A stretch of 64,000 bases of DNA from Candidatus Methanoperedens nitratireducens (GTDB lineage Archaea; Halobacteriota; Methanosarcinia; Methanosarcinales; Methanoperedenaceae). Numbering within the stretch: the stretch's first letter is position 1; every line of letters starts with the position of its first letter. A model generated the notes under the pieces. It was not told the origin of the DNA, did no database searches, and saw nothing but the letters and a program-made list of their open reading frames with translations. The position numbers and the translations under genes are program-made. Where the stretch lies: positions 72,745 through 136,744 of the forward strand of contig NZ_JMIY01000007.1 in assembly GCF_000685155.1 (NCBI RefSeq), given 5' to 3'. This document shows positions 54,846 through 64,000 of this stretch, piece after piece.

Positions 54846-56285
54846 ATGGCATCTATGGGACAGGGAGCTGTCTATTTAATGATCTCAAATATTATTTTTC
54901 TGGGCAGTGGCTATGCTATCCATGTTGGTCTAGGTCGGTTGCTCGGACCTGAAGATTATGGTATATTTGGGGTAACTATAGCCATAATTACTTTTGTTGG
55001 TCTACTATTGAGAAGCGGGATTACTCAGGCAGCTTCTAAGTTTATTGCTGAAGATACAGAGAAGAGCAAAATAATAGCTCAGAAAACTGCAAAACTACAG
55101 TTTGTTTTTGGGATAACTGTTTTTTTAATATATTTTTTTTCATCAGAATTGATCGCGGATATGTTCGGAGATAAGGAATTGATACCTTACATAAAACTAT
55201 CTTCCTTTGCAATTTTAACCTATGCTGTTTTTGCCCTGTATTTAAATATTGTAAATGGTTTAAAACATTATGGCGACCAGGCCAGAATGCTGTCAATCTA
55301 TTCGCTGGCAAAATTGGGGGGCGTATTTTTACTTGTAGCTCTGGGTTTTGGCATATACGGTGCCGTTATAGGCTTCATCCTTGCACCTGTTGCCGGGGCT
55401 ATTGCGGGTATTAAATATTTAAAAATCGATTTTATCAAGAATATTGGAGATTTTGATATTAAAAAACTGATCTATTTCGCAGCGCCACTAACAGTATTCG
55501 CAGTTAGTTATAATTTGATCGGGTCTATAGATCTATTTCTAGTAAAAAGTATTTTATCAGAGAATATTTACACAGGCTACTATACTGCATCCGGGACTAT
55601 TGCAAGGGTACCTGCATTCTTATTCCTGGGGCTTAGCATGGCTCTTTTTCCTGCGGTTTCTAAAGCAGTTATTAAAAAAGACCAGACACTCACAACCAGC
55701 TACATTCAGGATTCCCTCAGGTATATGCTAATGCTAATAATACCCGTCTCATTTCTTATAAATGCGACCGCAGATGATTTAGTTTCTTTCCTGTACTCAG
55801 CAAAATATGCCCCGGCGGCAGAGCCTTTAAAAATTCTGATTTTTGGGTGGGCTTTATTGGCGCTGTTCCAGCTTCTTGCAACTATACTGAGTGCAGGAGG
55901 CTATCCCAGGCTTCCTGCTTATATCGTTTGTCTATCTTTACTTATTTCCTTCCTGTTCAATTCGATTTTAATTCCAGTGTACGGATTACCTGGAGCAGCA
56001 CTGGCAACGACAGTAACTGGATTGTTCGCGGTCTCACTTGCGGCGTTATATGTCCATAAGATCTACAGGGCATCAGTTGGTTTATCTTCGATACTGAAAA
56101 TTTTCGGCGCATCAGTGGTGGTAAACTTCTTAGCAGGTAATATAAAGATTCATCACTATTTTCTTCCAATCGAATATATAATACTCTTTGGGATTTATAT
56201 TTTATTTCTATTTTTTTTACGAGAGATCAATAACAAGGATTTTCAAACATTTAAAAACTTAATAAAAAAAGAGGTAACTGTATAG
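54846..56285 (+). CDS. Polysaccharide flippase (Wzx/MATE-like)
   Basis: About 479 aa, starting at ATG 54846 (AGGTGAT immediately upstream; GTG 54837 lies inside that site). About 12-14 membrane segments; starts MASMGQGAVYLMISNIIFLG, with the family's GLGRLLGPEDYGIFG. It should flip lipid-linked oligosaccharides outward for assembly on the cell surface. Confidence 0.88.
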   Translation: MASMGQGAVYLMISNIIFLGSGYAIHVGLGRLLGPEDYGIFGVTIAIITFVGLLLRSGITQAASKFIAEDTEKSKIIAQKTAKLQFVFGITVFLIYFFSSELIADMFGDKELIPYIKLSSFAILTYAVFALYLNIVNGLKHYGDQARMLSIYSLAKLGGVFLLVALGFGIYGAVIGFILAPVAGAIAGIKYLKIDFIKNIGDFDIKKLIYFAAPLTVFAVSYNLIGSIDLFLVKSILSENIYTGYYTASGTIARVPAFLFLGLSMALFPAVSKAVIKKDQTLTTSYIQDSLRYMLMLIIPVSFLINATADDLVSFLYSAKYAPAAEPLKILIFGWALLALFQLLATILSAGGYPRLPAYIVCLSLLISFLFNSILIPVYGLPGAALATTVTGLFAVSLAALYVHKIYRASVGLSSILKIFGASVVVNFLAGNIKIHHYFLPIEYIILFGIYILFLFFLREINNKDFQTFKNLIKKEVTV

Positions 56286-56343
56286 ATTCGAGTACAATAT
56301 GAAAAATATAAAAAGGTTTAGAAAATAATATGAGGGATTTTAA

Positions 56344-57816
56344 ATGAAATATAAATGGATTATATTTATTCCGGCTGTTATTTTTATTTATTTGTTATAT
56401 GCAAGCCTGCTGCCTTTCGGCGGTGCGGCGATCTATAACATAGATGTTGGGGCTGATGATCTTCAGGGAATGGCAAAGCTCCAGGGTCCAGTGGAGAGAA
56501 TCTCTGAACCTGAAGAAATAGATGGCATCACATTTCGAAATCTGCAGGCGGGACGGGTGTATTTTAATTTAAAGAGCCCCAATCTGAAGGACAGGGGAGA
56601 AGTTACAGTAAAGGTAATCTTCAGGGATAATTTTCCAGAAGGACAGAAACTCATGGTAGGAGCAAAAAACAATGATAGCCCAAGTTATGCATGGAAAGAA
56701 CTCTATGTGCCATTTTATGAGGTTCTGAAGGAGTACCCATCTATAAAAATCGATAATAAACAGGTAATTACGATAAATGCCCCTGCCGAGCTATCAGGTC
56801 TGGATGATATGCCGGAAGGATCAGTCATCTCAGCGAATACAGATATCAACCTGAACCCCTATGTGGAGACCATAGAGAATACAGGCAGTAAGAACCTGAG
56901 CATCAATGTTACCCTGAGGGGAAGTCATACATTCTATACTTATGTAGATGATGGTGCATTGAATCTTAACCTCTCAAAGCAGGACCTGAACTGGAATAAC
57001 GGTACGGATGAGCTTAAAATAGAGGTATATTCCGATAAAGATAAGCTCATTGGAGATGGAGCTATTCCTGATGACGGAGAACAAAACAAGACTAATATTC
57101 TGGGCCCAGTACAAAAAGCAGCCTTTTCCTTTTCAGATCTGGATAAAGGGGTCTACAGGATTGAGCTGATAAGTGGGATAGATCTGCTCATCAGGGAAAT
57201 AGAGATAGACAAGGGCAGGTTAGTGGTAGAAGGGAGGCTATTTGTTGTCGGGAGCAATCCTGCTTATTTTAAGAGTGAAAGCGCCGTGCCTGTAGAGGTC
57301 TATTTTAAAAATCCGAGAAACAGCACTGTGAGCTTTCAAACCTATCATGCCCCAGGATTGCAGAACATAACAATGAAAAACGGCACCGCAAAAACCGTAG
57401 ATATCAATAGGACCAGTGAGTTATTTAGCTTATCCCTGGAACAAGATGAGACGATGAGCGCGTTTATCTCTGAAAAGGGTAATGTCATAATCGACTCGAT
57501 CAATTATTTCTCCTTCACTGAGGATTCATACTTCACCCCGAAGAAGTTTAGGGTTGTAAGTCTGAAGCCTGATCCAGGATGGGTCAAAGATAATGTTGAC
57601 TATGTCATCCTTGAGTACGATTTTCCTGAAGGCAATGATTGGAAAACGGGCAGAGCGGGATGGAACATGAATGACTTATACATCAAGGATAATACACTGA
57701 GCTTCAGCTTCAATGTTCCACATCTGGGAAGGGAAGAATTTCGTAATTACACTATACCTGTTGATAGGATAGAGATTGAGGTAAAAACACCCCCGATATG
57801 GGAGAGGATCAGATGA
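56344..57816 (+). CDS. Large signal-anchored surface protein, function unknown
   Basis: 490 aa. One N-terminal membrane segment (about 5-28), the rest outside and beta-rich with several Asn-X-Ser/Thr sites. No catalytic motif recognised. Followed by two small membrane proteins and a GT39-like protein with overlapping starts, suggesting a complex. Confidence 0.7.
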   Translation: MKYKWIIFIPAVIFIYLLYASLLPFGGAAIYNIDVGADDLQGMAKLQGPVERISEPEEIDGITFRNLQAGRVYFNLKSPNLKDRGEVTVKVIFRDNFPEGQKLMVGAKNNDSPSYAWKELYVPFYEVLKEYPSIKIDNKQVITINAPAELSGLDDMPEGSVISANTDINLNPYVETIENTGSKNLSINVTLRGSHTFYTYVDDGALNLNLSKQDLNWNNGTDELKIEVYSDKDKLIGDGAIPDDGEQNKTNILGPVQKAAFSFSDLDKGVYRIELISGIDLLIREIEIDKGRLVVEGRLFVVGSNPAYFKSESAVPVEVYFKNPRNSTVSFQTYHAPGLQNITMKNGTAKTVDINRTSELFSLSLEQDETMSAFISEKGNVIIDSINYFSFTEDSYFTPKKFRVVSLKPDPGWVKDNVDYVILEYDFPEGNDWKTGRAGWNMNDLYIKDNTLSFSFNVPHLGREEFRNYTIPVDRIEIEVKTPPIWERIR

Positions 57817-58220
57817 ACATCGAAAGACTGGAAAAGAATAAAATGGTGATGCAATTCCTGGAATTGAACCATGAAATTTTCTCCATCTTGCTTGCGACCT
57901 TTCTCCTTCTACTTCTGGCTGAGATCATCTGGACCGGGAGCATCTCGGCTTATATGAATACTAACTATCTTCTAATAATCGTAACAGTATCGGGTGCAAT
58001 TTCGGTCATCACCAGAAAGGAGGAAGAAAAAGCAGAAAAGATTGAGTTGACAAAAAAAGACTACCTGTATATCGGGACACTTGGTATAGCAGGTACATTG
58101 ATAATCTGGTACAAGATTAAAGATATCGGGAATTTAGCTTACTTGATCTCCATCGTGTCTGGTGTACTTATTATAATGCTCTCATTGTTGCTTTTTGAGG
58201 AGGATGAAAAAGATGGTTGA
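57813..58220 (+). CDS. Four-helix membrane protein, function unknown
   Basis: 135 aa from ATG 57813 (ATGA overlap with the previous stop; ATG 57798 is the longer option). Four hydrophobic segments and a charged loop (RKEEEKAEKIELTKKD). Part of the glycan operon. Confidence 0.65.
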   Translation: MNIERLEKNKMVMQFLELNHEIFSILLATFLLLLLAEIIWTGSISAYMNTNYLLIIVTVSGAISVITRKEEEKAEKIELTKKDYLYIGTLGIAGTLIIWYKIKDIGNLAYLISIVSGVLIIMLSLLLFEEDEKDG

Positions 58221-58542
58221 TATTGTTGAGATAATAAGGATAATCTTCGGCTCTGTATTTGTGATGTTCCTGCCGGGTTTTGCATGGAGTTTTGTGTTCT
58301 TTGCAAAAGAAGAGATCGACTGGATAGAGCGGATCGCTCTATCTTTCGGCTTAAGCATTGCACTTGTGCCTCTGGCAGTATTCTGGCTCAACTACCTTCT
58401 GGGGGTGAAGATCGGTATTTTAAATGTATCCATCGTGGTTCTTGCCCTGACCGGCGCAGCCGCTGGAACATACAGGCTGAAAGGGAAATATACCCTCGAT
58501 GACCTGCTGGCACTGCTCAAGGGACGGCTGCAGAATGAGTAG
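58213..58542 (+). CDS. DUF1616-like membrane protein
   Basis: About 109 aa from ATG 58213, supported by AGGAGG at 58198-58203. Three hydrophobic segments with FLPGFAWSFVFF and DWIERIALSFGLSIALVPL, the pattern of the N-terminal part of archaeal DUF1616 proteins, common beside surface-glycan genes. Overlaps its neighbours on both sides. Confidence 0.75.
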   Translation: MVDIVEIIRIIFGSVFVMFLPGFAWSFVFFAKEEIDWIERIALSFGLSIALVPLAVFWLNYLLGVKIGILNVSIVVLALTGAAAGTYRLKGKYTLDDLLALLKGRLQNE

Positions 58543-60133
58543 AGAAGTAATAAGGGCTTCTTTATACCAGCTTTTAATAATATACGCAATACTTGTTTTT
58601 CTCGCTGGTCTGGGTACCATCTCAAAATACACCCTGCATTTTGAAATCTTCGCTCTTGTACTGGCTGTTTTTGGTGCTCTGTCCATCAGAAAGGAGAATA
58701 AGGACAATAATGAGATAAAGTTTCCGCCTGTATTGATAATCCTCCCTTTTATCATCATCCTTGTCTCCAGGATCATTCCTTATCTGAACAACAGCATTCC
58801 ACTGGGCTATGATCCCGGTATTTACAAATATGTAATGGAGACCTACCTGGAAAGTCTGCCAGATCTTCCAAAAGAAAATACAGACCTGTGGATGAGAAGC
58901 TGGTCTCCTCCCGGTCTATTTGTGATCACAGACCTGCTTTATTTGATCGGCTTTGATACTCATTCAATTTTAACCTGGGTCTTTATTTTTTTTGAATTGC
59001 TGCTGGGTCTGGGGATTTACGTTACAGCAAGCAGGTTTTTTGGAAAGGGAACTGGAATTTTGTCGCTTTTTATATACTCGATCTCGATAACCCAGTACAA
59101 GGTATTCTGGTACATGTATTACAAGAACGTTGTTGCTCTTTTCATCATGCTAATCGCCCTGTATTTTTTAAGATCCCGCAAATACCTTCCCTTCATCCTT
59201 ACAGCTTCATTTGTGGGCGCTGTGCACAGGCCAACCTTTATGATATTCGGTTTAATATATCTCGGCTATATCATTTCCTGTAGAAAAGAATATATTAAAA
59301 ACGTTTTAGCCGGCGCGATTATTTTAGCACTTACGCTGACCTTTTACACTCAGAACATAAGGGAAGCGATATTTGATAAAATCGAGCCAATAATTACTGC
59401 GAATATTGGTGCCGGGACCTTTATTTCACTCTCCACCTATCAGTTATTGTCGTTATCTTATCTTCCATTTGCTCTGCTTGGATTTCTTATCCTTGCACGG
59501 AGAAAAGATTTCAACCTCTTTTTCCTCTGGTTTTTGATAACTGGAGTGATAGTGTACTTCAAGCTGATATTTTTCAATAGATTTATTATTCACCTGGATG
59601 TGGCAATGATCATCCTTGCCTCCTTCGGGTTTTATGAGCTCATAAAATTTAATAAAAGGATCGGTACTGCTACACTGCTTATTTTGTTCTTATCTTCTCT
59701 GCTCGTAATGAATCAGAATATTAGTGACACAAAGCCGCTTATCAGTGAGAAAGAGCTGGATATAATAAAACAATTTAACAATATAGAGAGCGATGCCTAT
59801 GTTATGTCCACATCAAGCTACTATTCACCATGGGTCCTGGGCTACAGTGGGAGAAAAACTATTGCGCCCGGGTTGTTTGATCATAATAGGTGGAATCTTG
59901 AAGAATGGAGGAAATTCTGGGAAACAGACGATAAAGAGAGAGCTGTAGAGATGCTTGATGTTTATGAAAGACCATTGTACATTTATTTAGGGGAAATGAG
60001 CAGAATAAATGAGAGAAAGTTTGAAAACGGGTGTTTTGATAAAATACTCCAGGAGAATAAAATAAAGATATACAAGGCTATATGTAATAATACAGATATG
60101 CGACAGGATTATAATTACGTCAATCAAGAGTAA
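58535..60133 (+). CDS. GT39-like polytopic membrane glycosyltransferase candidate
   Basis: 532 aa from ATG 58535, which overlaps the previous stop. About 12 hydrophobic segments; first large loop holds GYDPGIYKYVMETYL (acidic motif as in GT-C enzymes) and WMRSWSPPGLFV. C-terminal soluble part (about 400-532). Likely transfers a sugar from polyprenyl phosphate. Overlaps the convergent gene by 14 nt. Confidence 0.7.
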   Translation: MSREVIRASLYQLLIIYAILVFLAGLGTISKYTLHFEIFALVLAVFGALSIRKENKDNNEIKFPPVLIILPFIIILVSRIIPYLNNSIPLGYDPGIYKYVMETYLESLPDLPKENTDLWMRSWSPPGLFVITDLLYLIGFDTHSILTWVFIFFELLLGLGIYVTASRFFGKGTGILSLFIYSISITQYKVFWYMYYKNVVALFIMLIALYFLRSRKYLPFILTASFVGAVHRPTFMIFGLIYLGYIISCRKEYIKNVLAGAIILALTLTFYTQNIREAIFDKIEPIITANIGAGTFISLSTYQLLSLSYLPFALLGFLILARRKDFNLFFLWFLITGVIVYFKLIFFNRFIIHLDVAMIILASFGFYELIKFNKRIGTATLLILFLSSLLVMNQNISDTKPLISEKELDIIKQFNNIESDAYVMSTSSYYSPWVLGYSGRKTIAPGLFDHNRWNLEEWRKFWETDDKERAVEMLDVYERPLYIYLGEMSRINERKFENGCFDKILQENKIKIYKAICNNTDMRQDYNYVNQE

Positions 60134-61415
60134 ACTCAAACCTTTTTCCGTTTACGTTCAGCACTAATTTTTTCGGGCTTGCACCTTCTTTAAGACGCTC
60201 AAAGAAGACTGCCCCTTCTCTCATTGACTGGGGATATAGATCAGTCTGTGCTATTCCTGCACTTCTTGATATTTTTATGTTCTCATATTGCATACCATTG
60301 TTATCTATTAGTATAGTACCTGATCCCAGTTTGAACTGTTTCTCTTCATTCTCTGTATTTTTAACAGACAACCAGATACTTGTAAATGTAATCCCTGAAG
60401 TTACACTCATTACAGTAATCTCAAGCCCACTATTAGATAAAGGTACACCGATCTCTCCGATCGTATCCTCCTCTGCTTTAACCTGGGTTGTGTTAATAGT
60501 GAAATAGACCGTCCGTGTAGAAGCATTGCCAGCAGTATTATTAGCGAATATAGTCAGTTTATGGGTTCCATCCTGAATGGGTCTGTAAACCTGGATGTAG
60601 TCGTACTCAGCATTTGAATTCACTGCACTTAAACGGGAATTTCCCTTTAGATATGGTTCGCTGTCTATATGCTCAATATACTGTGCATCATCTATGAATG
60701 TCTGGATTTTACTGCCGTTTAATACGATCTTCCATGTATGCCATCTGTCAGGGTCTATACCTGAAAGCTTTGTACTGGATAAGGTGGTAGAACTCTTGTT
60801 GTCCACTTTATTCAACTGGAAGTTGTTGTAAGCATCAGGGGTTTGTACGCGATAATATTTGCCCTGTCCATCCCATCGCAGGTCTATAGATATGGATTTC
60901 CCTGATGTAATCTTCGCCTTTGTCTCTATTATATAATTGTCCCACTCTGGCTTACCTAAAGATGAGGTCCCCCCTGTCGTGATGTAATTTCCCCCTTCCA
61001 CGCGCCATTTACCGCTTTCTTTCCATCTGCCCTCTGTTGTTTTACTGAAATCATCGATGAATAGTGGATTAAGCCTGACAAAATCTATCTTTGCAGTAGT
61101 TCCATCATTGGGGATCGTAACTTTAGGCCCCCCATCAATTGAGATAGAAACACTATCCAGGTTGCTACCTGTGACAATAAAATCCAGAGGAGGCGTACTG
61201 GTGCTGTAGGTGATGTTTTTCGGAGAGTTGATCTTTATACCGGGCGCCGGGATTGAGACCGGAGTTTCTGCTGGCGTTGGATCAGGCATTTTATTCTGCT
61301 GTTCGCCTGGCGAGGAGCTATTACCCTGCACTCCGCTCCAGTAGGAAAATACTATGAGAGTAAGGAAGATTAATATAATAAATGCTGCGCTGATAAGCTC
61401 TCTCCGATGATGCAT
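60120..61415 (-). CDS. Membrane-anchored protein with concanavalin-like and DUF4352 domains
   Basis: About 431 aa from ATG 61415, which has an AGAGGTGG site; ATG 61490 upstream lacks one. Single membrane segment near the start, a Pro/Thr-rich linker, a DUF1080/LamG-type beta-sandwich (about 125-275, with GRWKESGKWRVEGG and DPDRWHTWKIVLNG) and a C-terminal DUF4352 domain (about 310-430). Probably a sugar-binding or S-layer-associated surface protein. Confidence 0.75.
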   Translation of the reverse strand: MHHRRELISAAFIILIFLTLIVFSYWSGVQGNSSSPGEQQNKMPDPTPAETPVSIPAPGIKINSPKNITYSTSTPPLDFIVTGSNLDSVSISIDGGPKVTIPNDGTTAKIDFVRLNPLFIDDFSKTTEGRWKESGKWRVEGGNYITTGGTSSLGKPEWDNYIIETKAKITSGKSISIDLRWDGQGKYYRVQTPDAYNNFQLNKVDNKSSTTLSSTKLSGIDPDRWHTWKIVLNGSKIQTFIDDAQYIEHIDSEPYLKGNSRLSAVNSNAEYDYIQVYRPIQDGTHKLTIFANNTAGNASTRTVYFTINTTQVKAEEDTIGEIGVPLSNSGLEITVMSVTSGITFTSIWLSVKNTENEEKQFKLGSGTILIDNNGMQYENIKISRSAGIAQTDLYPQSMREGAVFFERLKEGASPKKLVLNVNGKRFEFTLD

Positions 61416-61577
61416 TTTTCCACCTCTCTCACGCCAGCTCCGAAGTGACGAGCGCTTCTCAATTATTTTGTCTCTATCTTCATTTTTCACAACTTCACAA
61501 CCTTAGTTTGTCTCCTTTTTAATCTATTATTCTTATTTTGAAAACATATAAATATATTTACCACTAATGAAAGAAAA

Positions 61578-62450
61578 ATGAGAAAATATTTCGGTAAATT
61601 TAAAACAGTAGCAGAGAAGTATCGGCAGGTGCTTATAGTAGCCGCCGGGATTGTGTTTAATCCCATTGGGTACATAAAGAATAGAAAAAAGGAAAAGGGC
61701 CAACAATTGATTGTGAGTAAAAGACCGCAGATAGAGGATGAGAGACAGCGCTTTATAGCAATATCCAGCGGTAAAGGTGGAGTGGGCAAGACCACAATAG
61801 CAGCTAACCTCGGAGCAGCACTCGCAGAACTGGGCAATAAAGTTACCCTCATCGATATGGATTTAGTCATGCCGAATCTTGAGATAATCACAGGTTTGAG
61901 AAATCCACATACTGGTTTGATAGACATGATTGAGGGAAGACTTGAGTTTGAGCACGTAGTTTATACAGGACCAATGGGCACTAAGGTGATCCCACCGGGA
62001 ATAATGCTGGATGGATACAGCGAAAAGAACGTAGAAAAGATAAAGAGACTCCTGAAAGATTTTCCTCTTAAAAGCGATTACATTATCCTTGACATGCCCC
62101 CTGGAAGAGAAGCAGTTGAGGTGCTCACAGATAAGATAGAAGCTCTGATCGTGGTGAACCCGAATAAAGCCGCTGTGCTTGATGCGCTCAACATGAAGGT
62201 ACTGCTTGAGAAAAAAGGGGTGAAGATACTGGGAACTGTGATCAATAGAGCAAATAGAGAAGATGAAGAATGGATAGACGAGACAGAAAGAGTGCTTGAG
62301 ACATCTGTAGTAGCTGTTATACCTGAGAGCAGGATAGTGAAAGAATCCCTGGATAACGAGGAATGTTTTGTGGCTACAGCTGCACAGAGCGACCCCTCAA
62401 AGGAGATAATGGATCTGGCAATAGAGTTAGCAGGAGCAAAGAAAATTTAA
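61578..62450 (+). CDS. MinD/ParA-type ATPase with N-terminal extension
   Basis: 290 aa. Deviant Walker A SSGKGGVGKTT (about 64-74), switch region DMDLVMPNLE and DMPPGREAVEV. The N-terminal 55 residues contain a hydrophobic patch (VLIVAAGIVFNPIGYI) not found in MinD, while the usual C-terminal membrane helix is weak. May position the glycan machinery or another cargo. Full ATPase core. Confidence 0.88.
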   Translation: MRKYFGKFKTVAEKYRQVLIVAAGIVFNPIGYIKNRKKEKGQQLIVSKRPQIEDERQRFIAISSGKGGVGKTTIAANLGAALAELGNKVTLIDMDLVMPNLEIITGLRNPHTGLIDMIEGRLEFEHVVYTGPMGTKVIPPGIMLDGYSEKNVEKIKRLLKDFPLKSDYIILDMPPGREAVEVLTDKIEALIVVNPNKAAVLDALNMKVLLEKKGVKILGTVINRANREDEEWIDETERVLETSVVAVIPESRIVKESLDNEECFVATAAQSDPSKEIMDLAIELAGAKKI

Positions 62451-62492
62451 TCATGGGTTCAAGGATAACATGTCATGTGTTCTCTCACCGAA

Positions 62493-62524
62493 AACCAGAG
62501 ACAGTGGCGAACATGTCTCTGGTT
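62493..62524. terminator. Perfect 11-bp hairpin between convergent genes
   Basis: AACCAGAGACA (62493-62503) pairs with TGTCTCTGGTT (62514-62524); loop 10 nt. Lies between the MinD-like gene and the minus-strand operon, so likely a shared terminator. Confidence 0.65.
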
Positions 62525-62537
62525 AAGATCAGTCCAA

Positions 62538-62759
62538 TCAGTCCAGATACCCAAGTGCCCTTAATCGCTCCTTTACCTTCTGTTCATCTTCTTCAGATAA
62601 CACTTCTTCAGGCTCTTCTCCATCCTCTTCCTTAAGAACTTCCTCTAATACAAATATTATATACTCATCCGCTGATTTAAACTCAGTTTCATCAATGCGT
62701 TCCTCTATTTTCCTGATTATCTCTTTTGGAATTTTTATTTCTCCAAATTCTTTGCTCAT
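62538..62759 (-). CDS. Small acidic protein, CopG-like, last in the cysN operon
   Basis: 73 aa. N-terminal half (GEIKIPKEIIRKIEERIDET) could be a ribbon-helix-helix fold; the acidic C-terminal half ends KVKERLRALGYLD, like the tail motif of many sulfatase/phosphatase-superfamily proteins. Its start overlaps the previous stop by one base. Might be a subunit or detached tail of the neighbouring enzyme. Confidence 0.6.
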   Translation of the reverse strand: MSKEFGEIKIPKEIIRKIEERIDETEFKSADEYIIFVLEEVLKEEDGEEPEEVLSEEDEQKVKERLRALGYLD

Positions 62760-63478
62760 TAATTCACCTCTGGAATTTCTTTGATCATATCTGCAAAATC
62801 AGTTATCTTCGGGTTGCCCAGATCCTTAAGATCAGTACTCCAGAACCCGTAATTCGAATGATCCCCGAAGATACCGACTCGCTCCATACCGTGATCCGAT
62901 AGTACAATTAAAGTATGGTTGATAGTGCCCGCAATCTCATCTAAATCCCTGTAGATCAGTTTCATCATTGATCCGTTGCCGAAATTCAGGTGCCCGATGA
63001 CATCGGCCACACTGAAATATCCGAGCACAAAATCATAATCTCCCTGCAGGGCGGTACTGAATTCCTGCTTTATTCTTCTGTGATGAAGAAATGCAAGGTT
63101 ATTATACTCTGTCCTTATGTTCTTTTTTTCTTCTTCGCTCTGTGCATCAAAATAATACTTAAGCATTCTCCGTTCCTGTTCATGCTGCTCTTTGATGTAG
63201 CTAAATCCGGGCAGGTCAATTATTTTTGGGTTTTTAAAAGATCTAAAGAACGTATCCTCCATATCCAGCTCAGTGTTCCACATCTCTTTATCGCCCCTGG
63301 CTACTATCTCTTTCTCCATGTTCTTCCCTGTCATGAAAGAGCTCCAGAGCACCATTGTCTTCGGCTCTGAAAATTCTTTGATATTGGTTTTTCCGTAGAA
63401 TCTCTGCTTTAGATTTTTGCAGTTGAATTCTTCCACCAGTGTATATTCCAGGGCATCGATAGCAAGAACAACGATCAT
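62759..63478 (-). CDS. Alkaline-phosphatase-superfamily protein, short form
   Basis: 239 aa, about half the length of the 53.2 kb relative. It keeps VVLAIDALEYT (first metal Asp), the WSSFMTGKNM nucleophile region, VADVIGHL and VLSDHGMERVGIFGDHS. Cytoplasmic. Overlaps the CysN-like gene by ATGA, so the two are coupled: a role in activated-sulfate or nucleotide metabolism is plausible, not shown. Confidence 0.82.
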   Translation of the reverse strand: MIVVLAIDALEYTLVEEFNCKNLKQRFYGKTNIKEFSEPKTMVLWSSFMTGKNMEKEIVARGDKEMWNTELDMEDTFFRSFKNPKIIDLPGFSYIKEQHEQERRMLKYYFDAQSEEEKKNIRTEYNNLAFLHHRRIKQEFSTALQGDYDFVLGYFSVADVIGHLNFGNGSMMKLIYRDLDEIAGTINHTLIVLSDHGMERVGIFGDHSNYGFWSTDLKDLGNPKITDFADMIKEIPEVN

Positions 63479-64000
63479 TGTTCCGGCTCCGTGATAATTC
63501 CGCCAGCACAGGTATCTTCTCTTCCAAGCACGAACCTGCCCAGTTCTTCAATTTTATTAAAATTCTCCACCACAACTGGTTTATCAGTTCTGATAACTAT
63601 ATTTGCCACTTCTCTATTTTTGATCTCAGTTGCATCTTCTGCAATCAGCTCAAGGGTAGAGGAGTTGATAACCCGGTTGATCTTCTCGACCTCACAGGAT
63701 ACTTCCTGAGTTGAACACCTGAACATCAGCCTTTCGCCTATCTTAAATGGAGTTCTGTCCATCCAGAAAACGTTAGCCATTATCCTGTCTGTAACCGCAG
63801 GCATATCTCCATTATGTATAACAACATTACCCCTGTCGATGAATAGTTTATCCTCTGTAGTAATACCTATACTCTTTCCTGCTTCAGCTTCCGTAACATT
63901 CTTTAAATATTCCTCTATGCTCTTTACTCGCGTCTCCTCTCCAGAGGGGAGTATCTTAATTTTGTCCCCTTTTTTTATTACTCCGCTCTCAACCCTTCCA
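63475..64000 (-). CDS. CysN-like translation-GTPase family protein, 5' end outside the window
   Basis: Partial: about 175 C-terminal residues. Beta-barrel domain II (GRVESGVIKKGDKIKILPSG, then DRGNVV) and domain III (DRIMANVFWMD, REVANIVIRTDKPVV, LGRFVLGRED) as in sulfate adenylyltransferase subunit 1 (CysN/NodQ). The GTPase G-motifs lie outside the window. With CysD it would make APS for sulfation of surface glycans; EF-1A itself is unlikely given the operon. Confidence 0.8.
   Translation of the reverse strand, partial: GRVESGVIKKGDKIKILPSGEETRVKSIEEYLKNVTEAEAGKSIGITTEDKLFIDRGNVVIHNGDMPAVTDRIMANVFWMDRTPFKIGERLMFRCSTQEVSCEVEKINRVINSSTLELIAEDATEIKNREVANIVIRTDKPVVVENFNKIEELGRFVLGREDTCAGGIITEPEQ

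Overview
The window looks like a chromosomal segment of a methane-cycling euryarchaeon, most likely a Methanosarcinales relative; 'Candidatus Methanoperedens' is my best guess, by inference. The support is archaeal-type core genes: alanyl-tRNA synthetase, L37e, an LSm protein, SepF, pyruvoyl-dependent arginine decarboxylase, the archaeal pterin enzyme MptE, a probable methanofuran ligase MfnD and alternative heme synthesis (Ahb). Beside them sits a membrane complex with a seven-heme cytochrome, as expected in a quinone- and cytochrome-rich archaeon. Many promoters carry archaeal TATA boxes and many genes overlap by the ATGA pattern. I found no rRNA, tRNA or CRISPR array.

Layout. 0-5.3 kb: a cytoplasmic M4 (protealysin-like) protease with its emfourin-type inhibitor, ThiDN, a methyltransferase, PdaD and an anchored hypothetical protein. 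5.3-16.6 kb: housekeeping, namely the OapA/B/C cluster, purF-L37e-LSm, PUA protein-SepF-ZPR1-TrkA/DHH protein, alaS, mfnD and a flippase-like membrane protein. 17-23.1 kb: a decayed type I restriction-modification (R-M) island (truncated hsdR, intact hsdS, Bro-N and SEC-C genes, and an hsdM head fused to the tail of a RecG-like regulator). 23.1-27.9 kb: mptE, small stress-type genes, a MutS-like ATPase and VapBC. 28.2-35.5 kb: a complete second type I R-M operon (hsdR-hsdS-PrrC-like anticodon nuclease-hsdM, minus strand), bounded by an imperfect 20-bp inverted repeat and a strongly folded, attC-like palindrome. 35.5-37.1 kb: a graveyard of integrase, ISH3-like and IS200-like pieces. 37.1-42.1 kb: the cytochrome/FeS/NrfD redox complex and an operon with a ribbon-helix-helix protein under repeated TGGCAT half-sites. 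42.2-48.1 kb: carB, a pRiA4b ORF-3-like protein, integrase and GxxExxY relics, and heme genes. 48.1-64 kb: a secreted glycine/tyrosine-repeat protein and a large cell-surface glycan cluster (two glycosyltransferases, two GT39-like membrane proteins, a flippase, alkaline-phosphatase-superfamily enzymes, a MinD-like ATPase and a CysN-like GTPase cut by the window edge), suggesting export and perhaps sulfation of surface sugars.

The most unusual parts are (1) the R-M/anticodon-nuclease module with its folded boundary element, (2) the in-frame hsdM/RecG-like chimera, (3) the M4 protease/emfourin pair in an archaeon, (4) a TrkA/DHH gene whose only plausible start is ATA, and (5) a hairpin-plus-reading-frame repeat found at both 17.2 and 27.1 kb.
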